Shown one piece after another: positions 8,488 through 17,845 of a stretch of DNA of 64,000 bases. The stretch is taken from assembly GCA_910579495.1 (NCBI GenBank), contig CAJTVD010000010.1:8042-72041 (forward strand), in the 5' to 3' direction. The DNA comes from an uncultured Lachnospiraceae bacterium. Its GTDB lineage: Bacteria > Bacillota > Clostridia > Lachnospirales > Lachnospiraceae. Below the pieces are notes generated by a model. That model had not been told where the DNA came from and searched no databases. It saw only the letters and a list, made by a program, of their open reading frames with translations. The position numbers were made by a program, and so were the translations under genes. Within the stretch, counting starts at the first letter, position 1, and each line of letters opens with the position of its first letter.

Positions 8488-9684
8488 ATGCCTAATTTAC
8501 GTGAACTTGAAGCAGCCATTCCTGTTGCCCCCCTAAAGCTGGTTGTTATGGAATCCGCAACCAGGCTTGGAAGCAATGTCAACCATCATCTGGTGAATTT
8601 CAGGAGAGATGTTAAAAACATTGCCAAAAATGATCCCGCTTTCGAAGGCTATGTATCTGATAATTATATCGTTGATTCCGCCTGCTACCGTTTTGGCTCA
8701 GGGGAGGGAAAGGCCATTATCGCAGAGTCCATCAGAGGGACTGACTTATTTATTTTAGTTGATGTGTGCAACCATAGTATTTCTTACCGGATGAACGGTT
8801 ATACCAATTTCAAATCACCGGATGACCACTACCAGGATTTAAAGCGCATCATCGCCGCTGTCAACGGCAAGGCCCACCGGATCAATGTAATCATGCCCTT
8901 CCTTTACGAAGGCAGGCAGCACAAAAGAAGCGGCCGTGAATCCTTAGACTGCGCCTATGCCATTGAAGAGCTGAGCAATATGGGTGTGAGCAATTTTATC
9001 ACCTTTGACGCCCATGACCCAAGGATACAGAATGCTGAGCCTTTATGCGGTTTTGATAATTTTACGCCCCCCTATCAGTTTATCCAGGCCCTTCTTGCGG
9101 CGGATGGCCGCCTGCTCATTGACAGGGAGCATCTCATCGTCATCAGCCCCGACGAAGGGGCGTTAGACCGTGCCGTATACTTTGCCAATGTCCTTGGGGT
9201 GGATACGGGGATGTTCTACAAGCGCCGGGATTATTCCGTAATTGAAAATGGCAAAAACCCCATTGTGGCCCATGAATTTTTGGGGGACAATATTGACGGG
9301 AAGGATGTTATTATCATTGACGACATGATTTCCTCCGGGGGAAGCATGATTGACACTGCCAAAAAACTGAAATCCATGAATGCCAAAAGAGTATTTATCT
9401 GCTGCACCTTCGGTCTTTTTACAGAAGGGCTCGGCCTTTTTGACGAAGCTTACGAGAAATGCTATTTTGATAAGATCATCACCACTAACCTGTCTTATCA
9501 GATACCGGAACTGCTCTCCCGCCCTTATTATATTGAGGCGGATATGGGCAAATTCCTTGCTTCCATTATAGATTTTATGAACCATGATTCATCCATGGCG
9601 AATGTTTATACGCCCACCGAAAAAATACGGGAATTTCTTCTGCACTATAACAACCGGGAGGACAGATATTCCCTCAAAGACTGA
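8488..9684 (+). CDS. prs: ribose-phosphate pyrophosphokinase (long clostridial form)
   Basis: Makes PRPP from ribose-5-phosphate and ATP for purine, pyrimidine, NAD, His and Trp synthesis. The start ATG 8488 has GGAGGT upstream at the right spacing; the frame runs further back but without a site. It has 398 residues, about 80 more than the common 315-residue enzyme. Key motifs are YEGRQHKRSGRES in the ATP/flexible-loop region, TFDAHDPRIQN, and the PRPP-binding loop VIIIDDMISSGGSM. The extra length is spread through the protein, as in other Lachnospiraceae Prs proteins. Confidence 0.93.
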   Translation: MPNLRELEAAIPVAPLKLVVMESATRLGSNVNHHLVNFRRDVKNIAKNDPAFEGYVSDNYIVDSACYRFGSGEGKAIIAESIRGTDLFILVDVCNHSISYRMNGYTNFKSPDDHYQDLKRIIAAVNGKAHRINVIMPFLYEGRQHKRSGRESLDCAYAIEELSNMGVSNFITFDAHDPRIQNAEPLCGFDNFTPPYQFIQALLAADGRLLIDREHLIVISPDEGALDRAVYFANVLGVDTGMFYKRRDYSVIENGKNPIVAHEFLGDNIDGKDVIIIDDMISSGGSMIDTAKKLKSMNAKRVFICCTFGLFTEGLGLFDEAYEKCYFDKIITTNLSYQIPELLSRPYYIEADMGKFLASIIDFMNHDSSMANVYTPTEKIREFLLHYNNREDRYSLKD

Positions 9685-9706
9685 TTCTTGCTGTAAAAAA
9701 GCTGTG

Positions 9707-9747
9707 AAAACCGGCATAACTGGAATTTTCCAGCTATGCCGGTTTTT
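9707..9747. terminator. bidirectional terminator between prs and the histidine kinase gene
   Basis: A long stem pairs 9711-9718 with 9735-9742 and 9720-9725 with 9728-9733, with one A-C mismatch between. TTTTT follows on the plus strand and AAAA precedes, giving a U-run on the minus strand as well. It separates two convergent genes. Confidence 0.9.
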
Positions 9748-9767
9748 AGCACAGGCCAACCGTTTTC

Positions 9768-12464
9768 TCAGGATGGGTTGTTCACTTCATCCATTAATGG
9801 GAAAGCAAGATTTACCTTAAACAAATCCCCATCCATCACAATCTCAAATTCCCCTTTCAGGGCTTCTGTAAGATTCTTAGCAATGGACAGCCCCAGCCCG
9901 CTCCCTTCTGTTGTCCTGGATTCATCTCCCCGGATAAATCTTTCTGTAAGCTCCTGGGGATTTACCTTTAAGGGCTGCGCGGAAATATTCTTGATAGACA
10001 GGGCCACCCATTTTTGCTTATCCTGGCTTTGGGCAAACTCCATGTCAAGGTAAACCCGGGTTCCCGGCAGCGCATACTTGATAATATTGTTAAACAGATT
10101 TTCAATCACGCGCCATATCCTTCTGCTGTCAGCTTCAATATATACATTGCCCTTTGGCACCTGGAACACCAGGTATAGGGACTTTTCCTCAAACTTTTCA
10201 GAAAATTCTCCCACAGTCTGGTGGAGCAGTTCCACCAGGTCAATCTTTTCCCACTGGTAAACAATGTTGCCGGAGGAAATCTTGGAAGCCTCCACCAGGT
10301 CATCGGTAAGCTGTTTCAGCCGCTGGGATTTGGCATCCAACACTTCTATATATTCCCTGACTTTCGGATGGCTTACATTTTCCCTTTTGATCAGATCCAC
10401 ATAATTGATAATGGAGGTAAGGGGGGTTTTGATATCATGGGACACATTGGTGATCAGGTCCGCTTTCATCCGCTCATCCTTCATACTGGTTTCCACCGCT
10501 ACCCTTACGCTGTCCCCAATGCTGTTGACTGCACGGGCAAGTATCAGGTCCTCCCCATGGAGCCCCTCCTCCTTTACCTTATGGGAAAGGTCTCCCTCAT
10601 TAATTAACCGGATCCCTTCTAAAATCATCTGTTTTGCCAGGGCCGAGCGGTACAGTGCGTATCCTGCCCCTGCATCCGCCGCCAGGATAACCAGTATTCC
10701 CAGCACCCCCCACCCCCAGGAGGTACCATCATATATGGTATATGCGGCAAAAGCAATCCCCAGGCCATTTACTGCCAAAAACAAAACATAAGGCCCCCAT
10801 ACTCTTACAATAAGGGCAGAATGGTCATATCCATAAAGAATCCATTTCTTCCCCCATATGCCCATCCTTCTTGCCAGGCTGTCTCTCCAGAGAGTTTTCA
10901 CCTTCAGCCTCCTTACAAAGCTGTAATAGAAGAAGGAAAAGCACAGGCTGGACAGCAGCGATATGGCGGCTGCCAGAATAACCATTACCCCCTTATCGCC
11001 AAAATGCCAGAACGTCCCTACAGCTTTCCCGGTTCCCCAGACCAGGCCAAAACAGACCGCGCAGGCGGCAAAGGCCATGGCTTCCGTTGGGACACTGTCT
11101 TCTCTGTGGAAGCCCTTTACAATTCCCTGGGGGGTTCTTCTTACATTTCTCCCCTCCCAGATGGTCAGCAGCATCAAAAGCAGCAGGTAGACAAGCAGGC
11201 ATACAATCGCAGAGAGTAAATACTGCCATACATAGGGTACATAATTCCCAAAACCCGCTTTCGCCTGGGCAAAGCAGTCCTGCGCGCCAGCCTGGGAACC
11301 GTAGCGTGCATCCACCCCGATCATCACCTGGGTATCTCCCGGGTAAGCATAGTCAAAGCCGCTTAAAATATACCGCAGTGTCATCTCTTCAATCAGCGTA
11401 TTGGTTTCAAATTCCATGGACTGGGCATCATAAAAAATATATTTCCCACACCGGGAAGAAAGCTCCTTTTTAAGGCCCGTAACAGAACTTAACCCGGTTT
11501 CCATGTTGGTGAAAACCTGCTCCTGGCCCCCTATGGCCCTTCTGATGAAATAGACAATATTGGAATTACCGGAATCATAATAATCCCTGTATTTTAAATA
11601 TTCATCGTAATTAATGCTGAGATCTTCGGCGGCCTTCCTCACATTGCCGCAAAGCTCATAGTACTCCTCCCAGGAAGATACATAGTTTTCTATATTCTTC
11701 CCTTCCGCCGTCCGGTACTTATTCAAAAGCAATGTAACCTGGTTTCCGCCATCGATCTGGTTTCCCGACACGGTTACAACTTTTCTTGCCCCTGATAAAT
11801 CGGAATTTAGATAGCCCCCTGTGCCGCTTTCTAATTTTTCCTTATCCACCCTGGTAACCATGGTGCTCCTGCCCAGGAACCGGGCGGCTTCCTCCCCGTC
11901 CATATAGGCCTCTTCATAGCCAAAGCCGGCCTGAGCCCATTTGATCAGGTCATCCAGATAATAATCCGCCGTAATGTACTCCTGGGGGATTCCCCCATAC
12001 CTGCCTGCAAAGGCGGCCACATCCACAGTTTTTCCCGGGTCAAATTTTCCATCTGTCTCCATCTGCCCTCTGATAGCGCCATAACAGATAATATCCGACA
12101 CACTGTTCCCCAAAAGGGTATTAAATAAATCGGACTCTTCAAAGGGCCTGCCCTGGTCCTCCCCCACTAGATTGTAGGACATCGGGCCTTTTCTGGTATC
12201 CACCACAAGATAGGAACCGGAAAAAACCGCCGTAATCATTACTGCCGCCATAACCAGGGAAATATGCTGCAGGAAATGAAAAAACACAACGCTCCCTCTT
12301 TTCCTGCTCCCGGGCGCTTTAGGCTTTTTTTCCGGGCCAGGCGATGGCCAGCCGGGCCAGTCCTCTTCCCCCGGAAGGGATTCTTCCCTTCCCTCCTGCC
12401 AAAGCCCCTGCTTTTCTCCTATAGGGTTTTCCTGTTGGTTTTCTCCTGTTTCCTGTTTTTTCAT
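9768..12464 (-). CDS. multi-pass membrane sensor histidine kinase
   Basis: 898 residues. A charged cytoplasmic N-terminus (about 55 residues) is followed by one membrane segment, a large extracytoplasmic domain to about residue 400, then five more hydrophobic segments to about 600, a HAMP-like linker, a HisKA domain with H-box NVSHDIKTPLTS, and an HATPase domain with N-box NLFNNIIKYA and G-box EGSGLGLSIAKN. It follows its response regulator by 25 bases. The cluster of membrane segments between sensor domain and kinase is unusual and could itself be a sensor. The ligand is unknown. Confidence 0.9.
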   Translation of the reverse strand: MKKQETGENQQENPIGEKQGLWQEGREESLPGEEDWPGWPSPGPEKKPKAPGSRKRGSVVFFHFLQHISLVMAAVMITAVFSGSYLVVDTRKGPMSYNLVGEDQGRPFEESDLFNTLLGNSVSDIICYGAIRGQMETDGKFDPGKTVDVAAFAGRYGGIPQEYITADYYLDDLIKWAQAGFGYEEAYMDGEEAARFLGRSTMVTRVDKEKLESGTGGYLNSDLSGARKVVTVSGNQIDGGNQVTLLLNKYRTAEGKNIENYVSSWEEYYELCGNVRKAAEDLSINYDEYLKYRDYYDSGNSNIVYFIRRAIGGQEQVFTNMETGLSSVTGLKKELSSRCGKYIFYDAQSMEFETNTLIEEMTLRYILSGFDYAYPGDTQVMIGVDARYGSQAGAQDCFAQAKAGFGNYVPYVWQYLLSAIVCLLVYLLLLMLLTIWEGRNVRRTPQGIVKGFHREDSVPTEAMAFAACAVCFGLVWGTGKAVGTFWHFGDKGVMVILAAAISLLSSLCFSFFYYSFVRRLKVKTLWRDSLARRMGIWGKKWILYGYDHSALIVRVWGPYVLFLAVNGLGIAFAAYTIYDGTSWGWGVLGILVILAADAGAGYALYRSALAKQMILEGIRLINEGDLSHKVKEEGLHGEDLILARAVNSIGDSVRVAVETSMKDERMKADLITNVSHDIKTPLTSIINYVDLIKRENVSHPKVREYIEVLDAKSQRLKQLTDDLVEASKISSGNIVYQWEKIDLVELLHQTVGEFSEKFEEKSLYLVFQVPKGNVYIEADSRRIWRVIENLFNNIIKYALPGTRVYLDMEFAQSQDKQKWVALSIKNISAQPLKVNPQELTERFIRGDESRTTEGSGLGLSIAKNLTEALKGEFEIVMDGDLFKVNLAFPLMDEVNNPS

Positions 12465-12489
12465 ACCCTTCTCCTGTTTTTTGTTCCCC

Positions 12490-13182
12490 TTATTGTTTTT
12501 CGATTTTGTAGCCTACCCCCCAGACCACTTTTAAGTACCGGGGTTCCTTGGGATTGATTTCAATTTTTTCCCGGATATGCCGGATATGGACGGCAACGGT
12601 ATTGTCCGCCCCGATGGCCTCCTCATTCCAGATATTTTCATAAATCTGGTCAATGGAAAAGACTTTTCCCTGATTCTTTACCAGCAAAAGCAAGATATTG
12701 TATTCTATAGGCGTAAGCTTCACACTCTCCCCGTCCACGGTAACTTCTTTGGTATCGTCGTTGATACACAGCCCACCGGCAGTAAACAGCGCATTATTCT
12801 CCACATTAAGATTTCCAAGCTGGGTATATCTTCTTAAATTGGACTTTACCCTTGCCACCAGCTCCAGGGGGTTAAAGGGCTTGGTAACATAATCGTCCGC
12901 ACCAATATTCAGCCCCAGGATTTTATCTGTATCCTCGGATTTGGCAGAGAGGAAAATAATCGGTATGCTGCTGTATTCCCTGATTTTCAGGGTAGCATGG
13001 ATCCCATCCAGCCTGGGCATCATGATGTCAATGATCAGAAGCTGGATGTTCTGGTCTTTCAGCATTTTGATTGCCTGTTCACCGTCATATGCCTTGAAGA
13101 CCTGGTAGCCTTCCTGATGTAAATAAATTTCAATGGCGTCCACAATTTCCCTGTCATCGTCACAGACCAGTATGTTTGTCAT
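12490..13182 (-). CDS. OmpR-family response regulator
   Basis: 230 residues. The receiver domain has acidic pair CDDD near the N-terminus, phospho-acceptor Asp52 in LLIIDIMMPRLDG and the conserved lysine in DDYVTKPF. The C-terminal winged helix contains VKLTPIEYNILLLLVKN and VWGVGYKIEK. The start is ATG 13180-13182 with AAGGA upstream; a start seven codons earlier lacks a ribosome site. It is transcribed ahead of the histidine kinase at 9768-12464 and pairs with it. Confidence 0.93.
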   Translation of the reverse strand: MTNILVCDDDREIVDAIEIYLHQEGYQVFKAYDGEQAIKMLKDQNIQLLIIDIMMPRLDGIHATLKIREYSSIPIIFLSAKSEDTDKILGLNIGADDYVTKPFNPLELVARVKSNLRRYTQLGNLNVENNALFTAGGLCINDDTKEVTVDGESVKLTPIEYNILLLLVKNQGKVFSIDQIYENIWNEEAIGADNTVAVHIRHIREKIEINPKEPRYLKVVWGVGYKIEKQ

Positions 13183-13295
13183 AATCTCATTCCTTTTCTT
13201 CATTCAATTGACAGCAACGGGCAGGAATTTCTTCCGTCTGTTATAGTAAACCATATGTTTTTTAAGGCTTTCCAAGGAAAATAGTTAAGGTTTTC

Positions 13296-14153
13296 TTAAT
13301 TCAGCATAAGAAACGCAGCCAGGTTCCCTCTTCTGCCCAGGCTGGCCCGGTGGGAAAACAGCAGATTGCTGTTACAGCAGGTACATACATCCGTAACCGC
13401 AATATTTTTCTCAGGGATCCCCGCTTTTGCCAGTACCCTGCGGTTTGCTTCCCAGAGGTTAAGCTGGTATTTTGCCGGCCCTCTCCCGGGGCTTAAAAGA
13501 ACCGTCCCTTCTTCCCCAAAGCTTTTCCTGAAAGCCTCCGCCACATCCTCCCCCACTTCATAGCATTCCTGGCAGATAGAAGGGCCAATGGCAGCATGGA
13601 TTTCTTCCGGCCTGGTCCCGAAAGCTTCCCCCATGGCCTGTACCATTACAGCCCCCATGCGGTTTATGGTCCCTCTCCAGCCGGAATGGCCAAGGCCGAT
13701 GGCCCTGTTCTTCTTATCCACCAGGTAAAGGGGGACGCAGTCCGCGTAGAGGGTGCAGAGGGCTATTCCCGGAATATTGGTGACCAGCCCATCCACATCC
13801 TCATAGTCCACAGGGCGCACCACCCCTTTTCCCCGGTCTTCTTCGGTAACCAGGCGGACATTGGTGGTATGGGACTGGCTGGAACAGACAATGTTCTCCG
13901 GCCTGGTTCCCATCACCTGGGCGATCCTTCTGAAATTTTCGTCCACATTTTCTTTTTTATCGCCCCTTGTATAGCTGAAATTCATGGAAGAATAAATTCC
14001 CTCACTGACGCCCCCTGCCCTGGTAGAAAATAAATGTCTGGCCATTCCCAGCGCATCCAGCGAGGGAAAGGCCAGATATGCCACCTGCCCGGACCAATTA
14101 AGCGCCAGGGCTTCTCCTTCATGCCCCCAGGGACTTTTCCGTTTTATTTGCAT
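13296..14153 (-). CDS. pgeF: peptidoglycan editing factor / purine nucleoside phosphorylase, LACC1-YfiH family
   Basis: 285 residues. Metal-binding motifs of the family are visible: SQSHTTNVR, ADCVPLYLVDKKNRAIGLGHSGWRG, CQECYEVG and CCNSNLLFSHR. The family is described both as a polyphenol oxidase-like protein, a purine nucleoside phosphorylase, and a factor that prevents wrong amino acids in peptidoglycan. The frame extends 39 codons further back, but ATG 14151-14153 has AAGGAGAAG upstream and gives the normal length. It is the last gene of the lepB-rnhB group. Confidence 0.92.
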   Translation of the reverse strand: MQIKRKSPWGHEGEALALNWSGQVAYLAFPSLDALGMARHLFSTRAGGVSEGIYSSMNFSYTRGDKKENVDENFRRIAQVMGTRPENIVCSSQSHTTNVRLVTEEDRGKGVVRPVDYEDVDGLVTNIPGIALCTLYADCVPLYLVDKKNRAIGLGHSGWRGTINRMGAVMVQAMGEAFGTRPEEIHAAIGPSICQECYEVGEDVAEAFRKSFGEEGTVLLSPGRGPAKYQLNLWEANRRVLAKAGIPEKNIAVTDVCTCCNSNLLFSHRASLGRRGNLAAFLMLN

Positions 14154-14184
14154 CTGATTCTTCTCCTTTCCTTTTTCCCGGCGG

Positions 14185-14559
14185 TTACCAGGATAGCTGC
14201 CGCCCTTTCCTTGTATAAGGGAAAGCGTTTTTATGCCAGACAATCTCATCCCCACAGAAGGCAACCACATCGTAACGCACCTGCCTTGTGCCCTCTTTGG
14301 GATGCTGCAGCCTGTAATAATCCGAAACCAGGCAGATTTTCTGTTGCTTTGGCAAGCTTACCGCTTCCTCCGGCAGCCCTGACCGGGTGTTTTTTCTATA
14401 CTTTACTTCCACAAAAACCAGGCAGTTCTCATGGATGCCAATCAAATCCACTTCCCCCTGCCTGCTCCTGAAATTTGCCGCCAGCTGCCTGAAACCTCTT
14501 TCCTCCAGATAGGCTGCCGCCAGGTCCTCATACTGTTTTCCTGTAATCCTCTTATCCAA
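14185..14559 (-). CDS. YraN family (UPF0102) endonuclease-like protein
   Basis: 124 residues, usual for the family. The PD-(D/E)XK core is visible as GEVDLIGIHENCLVFVEVKYR, with QYEDLAAAYLEERGF at the N-terminus. The start appears to be TTG 14557-14559 with AGGT upstream, because no ATG gives the complete fold. It is co-transcribed with the FlhB-like gene upstream. The cellular role is not settled; related to Holliday-junction-resolvase-like folds. Confidence 0.85.
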   Translation of the reverse strand: MDKRITGKQYEDLAAAYLEERGFRQLAANFRSRQGEVDLIGIHENCLVFVEVKYRKNTRSGLPEEAVSLPKQQKICLVSDYYRLQHPKEGTRQVRYDVVAFCGDEIVWHKNAFPYTRKGRQLSW

Positions 14560-14571
14560 AAGCTGTACCTG

Positions 14572-14862
14572 CTATTTGCCCTTATCCATTTTGGCTTTGA
14601 TTTTGTCCATGGCATCTACAAATACAAGAATCTCTGCCACTACTTCATAAAGCTCCGGGGGGATCATATCGCCAATTTCCAGGCGGGAGAGCGTATCCGC
14701 CAGCTTATCATCCCTGTGTACCGGTACATCCGCTTCCTGGGCTTTTTCAATAATCCTCTCTGCAAGGGCGCCCCTGCCGCTGGCGATCACCCGGGGGGCG
14801 TCGTCGTTAGGGTCGTAGGAAAGCGCCACCGCCTGTTTCGGCTTCTTTTTTTCCTCTGCCAT
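14572..14862 (-). CDS. FlhB C-terminal-domain-like protein (FlhX/YlqH type)
   Basis: 96 residues that match the cytosolic export-switch domain of FlhB/EscU without its membrane part: AVALSYDPNDDAPRVIASGRG, then AERIIEKAQEADVPVHRDDKLADTLSRLEIGDMIPPELYEVVAEIL. The autocleavage site NPTH is replaced by DPND. It sits next to a FliK-C-like gene, in the same place as ylqG-ylqH of Bacillus subtilis downstream of rnhB. It may regulate or substitute for FlhB, but no other flagellar genes are in the window. Confidence 0.85.
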   Translation of the reverse strand: MAEEKKKPKQAVALSYDPNDDAPRVIASGRGALAERIIEKAQEADVPVHRDDKLADTLSRLEIGDMIPPELYEVVAEILVFVDAMDKIKAKMDKGK

Positions 14863-14882
14863 AATAATCTCCCTGTGAAAAA

Positions 14883-16514
14883 CTATGCCCTGGCATCAAA
14901 AGAATATCCCGTCAACGCGGAGATATTTTTACCCTGCTTTAAAATTTCATCCATCATTGTTGTATGCCCATCCCTTTGGATAAATTCCGCATTCATGGAA
15001 TACCCTCTCTTTTCCAGCCTGTCATTTAACATCCCAATGTTCTGTGCAATCAGGTCCAGGGCGGAATCATCCTGAAGGTAAAATTTGGTGGAAACCTTCT
15101 GGTTGGTGAGGGATACATGGACATCCAAACTGCCAAGGCTCTCCATGTCAAGATGAAGCAGGGCGCTGACACTGCCATCCTTTTTGGCCAGGCTTTTTTT
15201 ATTGGTATAGACAAACAGCTCCCCATTGGCATTTTTCCCCTGCATCTTCAGGGGAAGCTGCACATAGGTAAACATCTGGTTTAACTGGTTCATAAAATCA
15301 ATGTTATTGCCCACGTTGGAAACCGTTTTGGCAAGGGGCGTATCCCCCCTTCCACTTTGGGCAAGGGCCTGGCTTAAACGGTTCATCTGGCTGTTTAACC
15401 TTTCGTAGAGCTTATCCACGCTATGCTCCTTGGCCACCTCCTCCGGCAGGAGCATCCACTGCTTTCCCATTTCATTCTTTAACAGGCTTTTAAACTCCCT
15501 GCCCTCCAGGGCCTTAAAAAGTTCTTCCCGGTGGGGGATGGTTTCCTCGGAGAGCATTTTCCCAATTTCTTTTAAAATTTCCCTGCCGCCCATTTTCCCC
15601 TCTGCCAGGGCCTTTGTGAACTCTTCCGACACTCCCGCGCCTTTAAGCTGCAGGGCAAGGTTATTCCTTTCTTCCCTGGTCAAAACCGGCTGCCCTTCCT
15701 CCGGCAGTGGTATCTCCTTCGCTGTATTTTCCGGGATTTCCCCATTTTTTATAGCTTCAGCCATCTCCCCCTTAAGCTGCACAGAGCCATCCTGGGTTTG
15801 GAATACCGCCTCCTGCGGGGTATCGGAGAATATGCCAATTATTTCCTTATAAAACGCGGCCCCTTCCTGCCAGTTCCCGCTGCCTGTAATCTGGGCAAGG
15901 CTCTGGGTAAAGGCATCCGCCAGATCCATAAGGCTCTCCCCAAGCTGATGCTGGTAATTTTTGTAGGCTTCAAACTGAAAGATATTCTCCGGCGTCACCG
16001 GAAGGGAGAGCCGGTGCATTTGGACCAATGTCTGGATATCCGCCTGGGGATTGTTGGCTATCAGCCGGTTCATCTGGTATAAGGATTGCCTGTCAATGGG
16101 AAGGCCTTCCTGCATCATGGCCTTGACCATTCCTGCGGTTATGCTGTTCTCCGGAAGCCCTGCCGCCTGCAATGCCTTGGAAACATTGGGGTCCATTCCG
16201 GTATTTTCAAAAAGGGGGGTGAGCACTATTTTGGAGTTGGTGTTGTTTTTTATCTGGAATGTCATAAGCTGCCCAAGCTGGACCTGCATATTCCCTTCCA
16301 GCTTTGCCTGGAGAAGCTGGTTCTTGCCTATGGCAATTAAAATATCGCTTCCATTGCGGAGCAAAACCTCCCCGGACACTGCCTGCCCCGGAAGTTTCCC
16401 CAGGACTGCGTTCATCCCGTTTTTTAATCCCTGCTCTAAAGCAGCGCTGTTCTCCGTAACAGCCGCCTGCTCATAATTTTGCCCAATCTGCCCCATATAG
16501 GTTGAAAGCTTCAT
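14883..16514 (-). CDS. YlqG-like protein with FliK/hook-length-control-like C-terminus
   Basis: 543 residues. The C-terminal 130 residues contain LHLDMESLGSLDVHVSLTNQ, then KVSTKFYLQDDSALDLIAQN, a pattern seen in the Flg_hook domain of FliK (strand, LG-L-V pattern, strand, helix). The rest is Gln/Glu/Leu-rich and mostly helical. Its start overlaps the rnhB stop by four bases (ATGA). Position and neighbours match ylqG of Bacillus. The assignment to the FliK-C fold is from pattern only. Confidence 0.7.
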   Translation of the reverse strand: MKLSTYMGQIGQNYEQAAVTENSAALEQGLKNGMNAVLGKLPGQAVSGEVLLRNGSDILIAIGKNQLLQAKLEGNMQVQLGQLMTFQIKNNTNSKIVLTPLFENTGMDPNVSKALQAAGLPENSITAGMVKAMMQEGLPIDRQSLYQMNRLIANNPQADIQTLVQMHRLSLPVTPENIFQFEAYKNYQHQLGESLMDLADAFTQSLAQITGSGNWQEGAAFYKEIIGIFSDTPQEAVFQTQDGSVQLKGEMAEAIKNGEIPENTAKEIPLPEEGQPVLTREERNNLALQLKGAGVSEEFTKALAEGKMGGREILKEIGKMLSEETIPHREELFKALEGREFKSLLKNEMGKQWMLLPEEVAKEHSVDKLYERLNSQMNRLSQALAQSGRGDTPLAKTVSNVGNNIDFMNQLNQMFTYVQLPLKMQGKNANGELFVYTNKKSLAKKDGSVSALLHLDMESLGSLDVHVSLTNQKVSTKFYLQDDSALDLIAQNIGMLNDRLEKRGYSMNAEFIQRDGHTTMMDEILKQGKNISALTGYSFDARA

Positions 16515-17290
16515 AATCTAACGCCCCCTGTGCTGATAAAATTTTTGATAAAGCTCCTGCGGTGGATGGGAGAAGGCCCCAGTTTTTTCAGCGCTTCTAT
16601 ATGCTGCCGGGCACCGTAGCCCTTATGGGACGCAAAGCCGTAACCTGGAAAAACTTTATCATATTCTACCATCAGGCGGTCCCTGGAAACCTTGGCAATG
16701 ATGCTTGCCGCGGCTATGGAAATACTTTTGGCATCCCCCTTGATAATAGGGACCTGCCTGATGGAAATGCCCGGTATCATCACCGCATCATTTAAGAGAA
16801 TGTCCGGCCCAGGGGAAAGCTTTCCCACTGCCTCCCTCATGGCCTCATAGGTAGCCTGGAGAATATTGATCTCATCAATCCGTTCCGGGGAAGCAAATCC
16901 CACCCCCACGCAAACAGCCTTCTCCATAATCACATCAAATAACTCTTCTCTTTTTTTTTCGGACAGTTGTTTGGAATCGTTAAGATACAAAATATCACAA
17001 TCCTTTGGAAGTATCACCGCCCCCGCCGCCACCGGCCCTGCAAGAGGCCCCCTGCCTGCCTCGTCAACACCGCAGATATATTGGCAACAGGCATATTTTT
17101 TCTCAAACTCCTTCATCCCTTCCAGCCGGGACAGCTCCTTTTCATAAGCCCCAAGCCGCCCCCTGGCCTTCTCCACTAAAGCGGCGACGCCACAGCGGGT
17201 ATCTGGCTGGTAGGTTTCTATAAAATCAGGCAGCTTCTGAATATCCGCTGCCTGTAGTATTTCCCTGATCTCACTTATCTTCTGTCCCAT
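16511..17290 (-). CDS. rnhB: ribonuclease HII
   Basis: Removes ribonucleotides and RNA primers from DNA-RNA hybrids. It has 259 residues. An N-terminal extension of about 70 residues, as in Firmicutes RNase HII, precedes the catalytic GVDEAGRGPLAGPV (Asp76, Glu77). Further motifs are LNDSKQLSEKKR and AAASIIAKVSRDRLM, and the C-terminal GYGFASHKGYGARQH. It follows the lepB gene at 17306 closely. Confidence 0.96.
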   Translation of the reverse strand: MGQKISEIREILQAADIQKLPDFIETYQPDTRCGVAALVEKARGRLGAYEKELSRLEGMKEFEKKYACCQYICGVDEAGRGPLAGPVAAGAVILPKDCDILYLNDSKQLSEKKREELFDVIMEKAVCVGVGFASPERIDEINILQATYEAMREAVGKLSPGPDILLNDAVMIPGISIRQVPIIKGDAKSISIAAASIIAKVSRDRLMVEYDKVFPGYGFASHKGYGARQHIEALKKLGPSPIHRRSFIKNFISTGGVRL

Positions 17291-17305
17291 AAATTGTTCC
17301 CTCTG

Positions 17306-17845
17306 TCATTGGTGCCGGATCATGCCAATTTTGTTAAAAGGCCAGATACGCACCCAGGCTTTCCCGATAAATTCATCCCTGTGGATGTTTCCCACCACTG
17401 GGTCGCGGCTGTCCGAACTGTTGTTCCTGTTATCCCCCATGACAAAATACTCGTCCTCCCCAAGGACAACAGGCTCATATGCCCGCCCCGGGTCTAAAAT
17501 CTGCTCTTTTCCATAGGATTCCTCCAAAATTTCCCCGTCTATGTAGATATCCCCCTGGGAATCAATATAAACCGTCTCCCCGGGAAGCCCGATAATTCTT
17601 TTTATATAATAGGTCTTATCCGCATACCGGAAGGGAAATACGATAATATCATACCGTTTGGGTTCCTGGAACCGATAAGATATCTTATCAACAATCAGAT
17701 TATCCCCATCCATCAGCATGGGCTCCATGGAACTGCCGATCACCTTGGTGCGCTGCCCCACATAGGTTACCACCAAAAAGGTGGAAACCAGCACAATCAG
17801 CAGATACATACTTGTACTTAATATTTCTTTTAGTTTCTTATTCAC
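17306..17845 (-). CDS. lepB: signal peptidase I (first copy)
   Basis: 179 residues. One N-terminal membrane anchor (YLLIVLVSTFLVVTYVG) is followed by catalytic Ser in GSSMEPML, catalytic Lys in YYIKRIIGLPGE, and box E GDNRNNSSDSRD. The best start is GTG 17843-17845: GGAGG lies seven bases upstream and the codon overlaps the rbgA stop as GTGA. The ATG two codons earlier touches the ribosome site and is unlikely. It cleaves signal peptides from secreted proteins at the membrane surface. Confidence 0.93.
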   Translation of the reverse strand: MNKKLKEILSTSMYLLIVLVSTFLVVTYVGQRTKVIGSSMEPMLMDGDNLIVDKISYRFQEPKRYDIIVFPFRYADKTYYIKRIIGLPGETVYIDSQGDIYIDGEILEESYGKEQILDPGRAYEPVVLGEDEYFVMGDNRNNSSDSRDPVVGNIHRDEFIGKAWVRIWPFNKIGMIRHQ

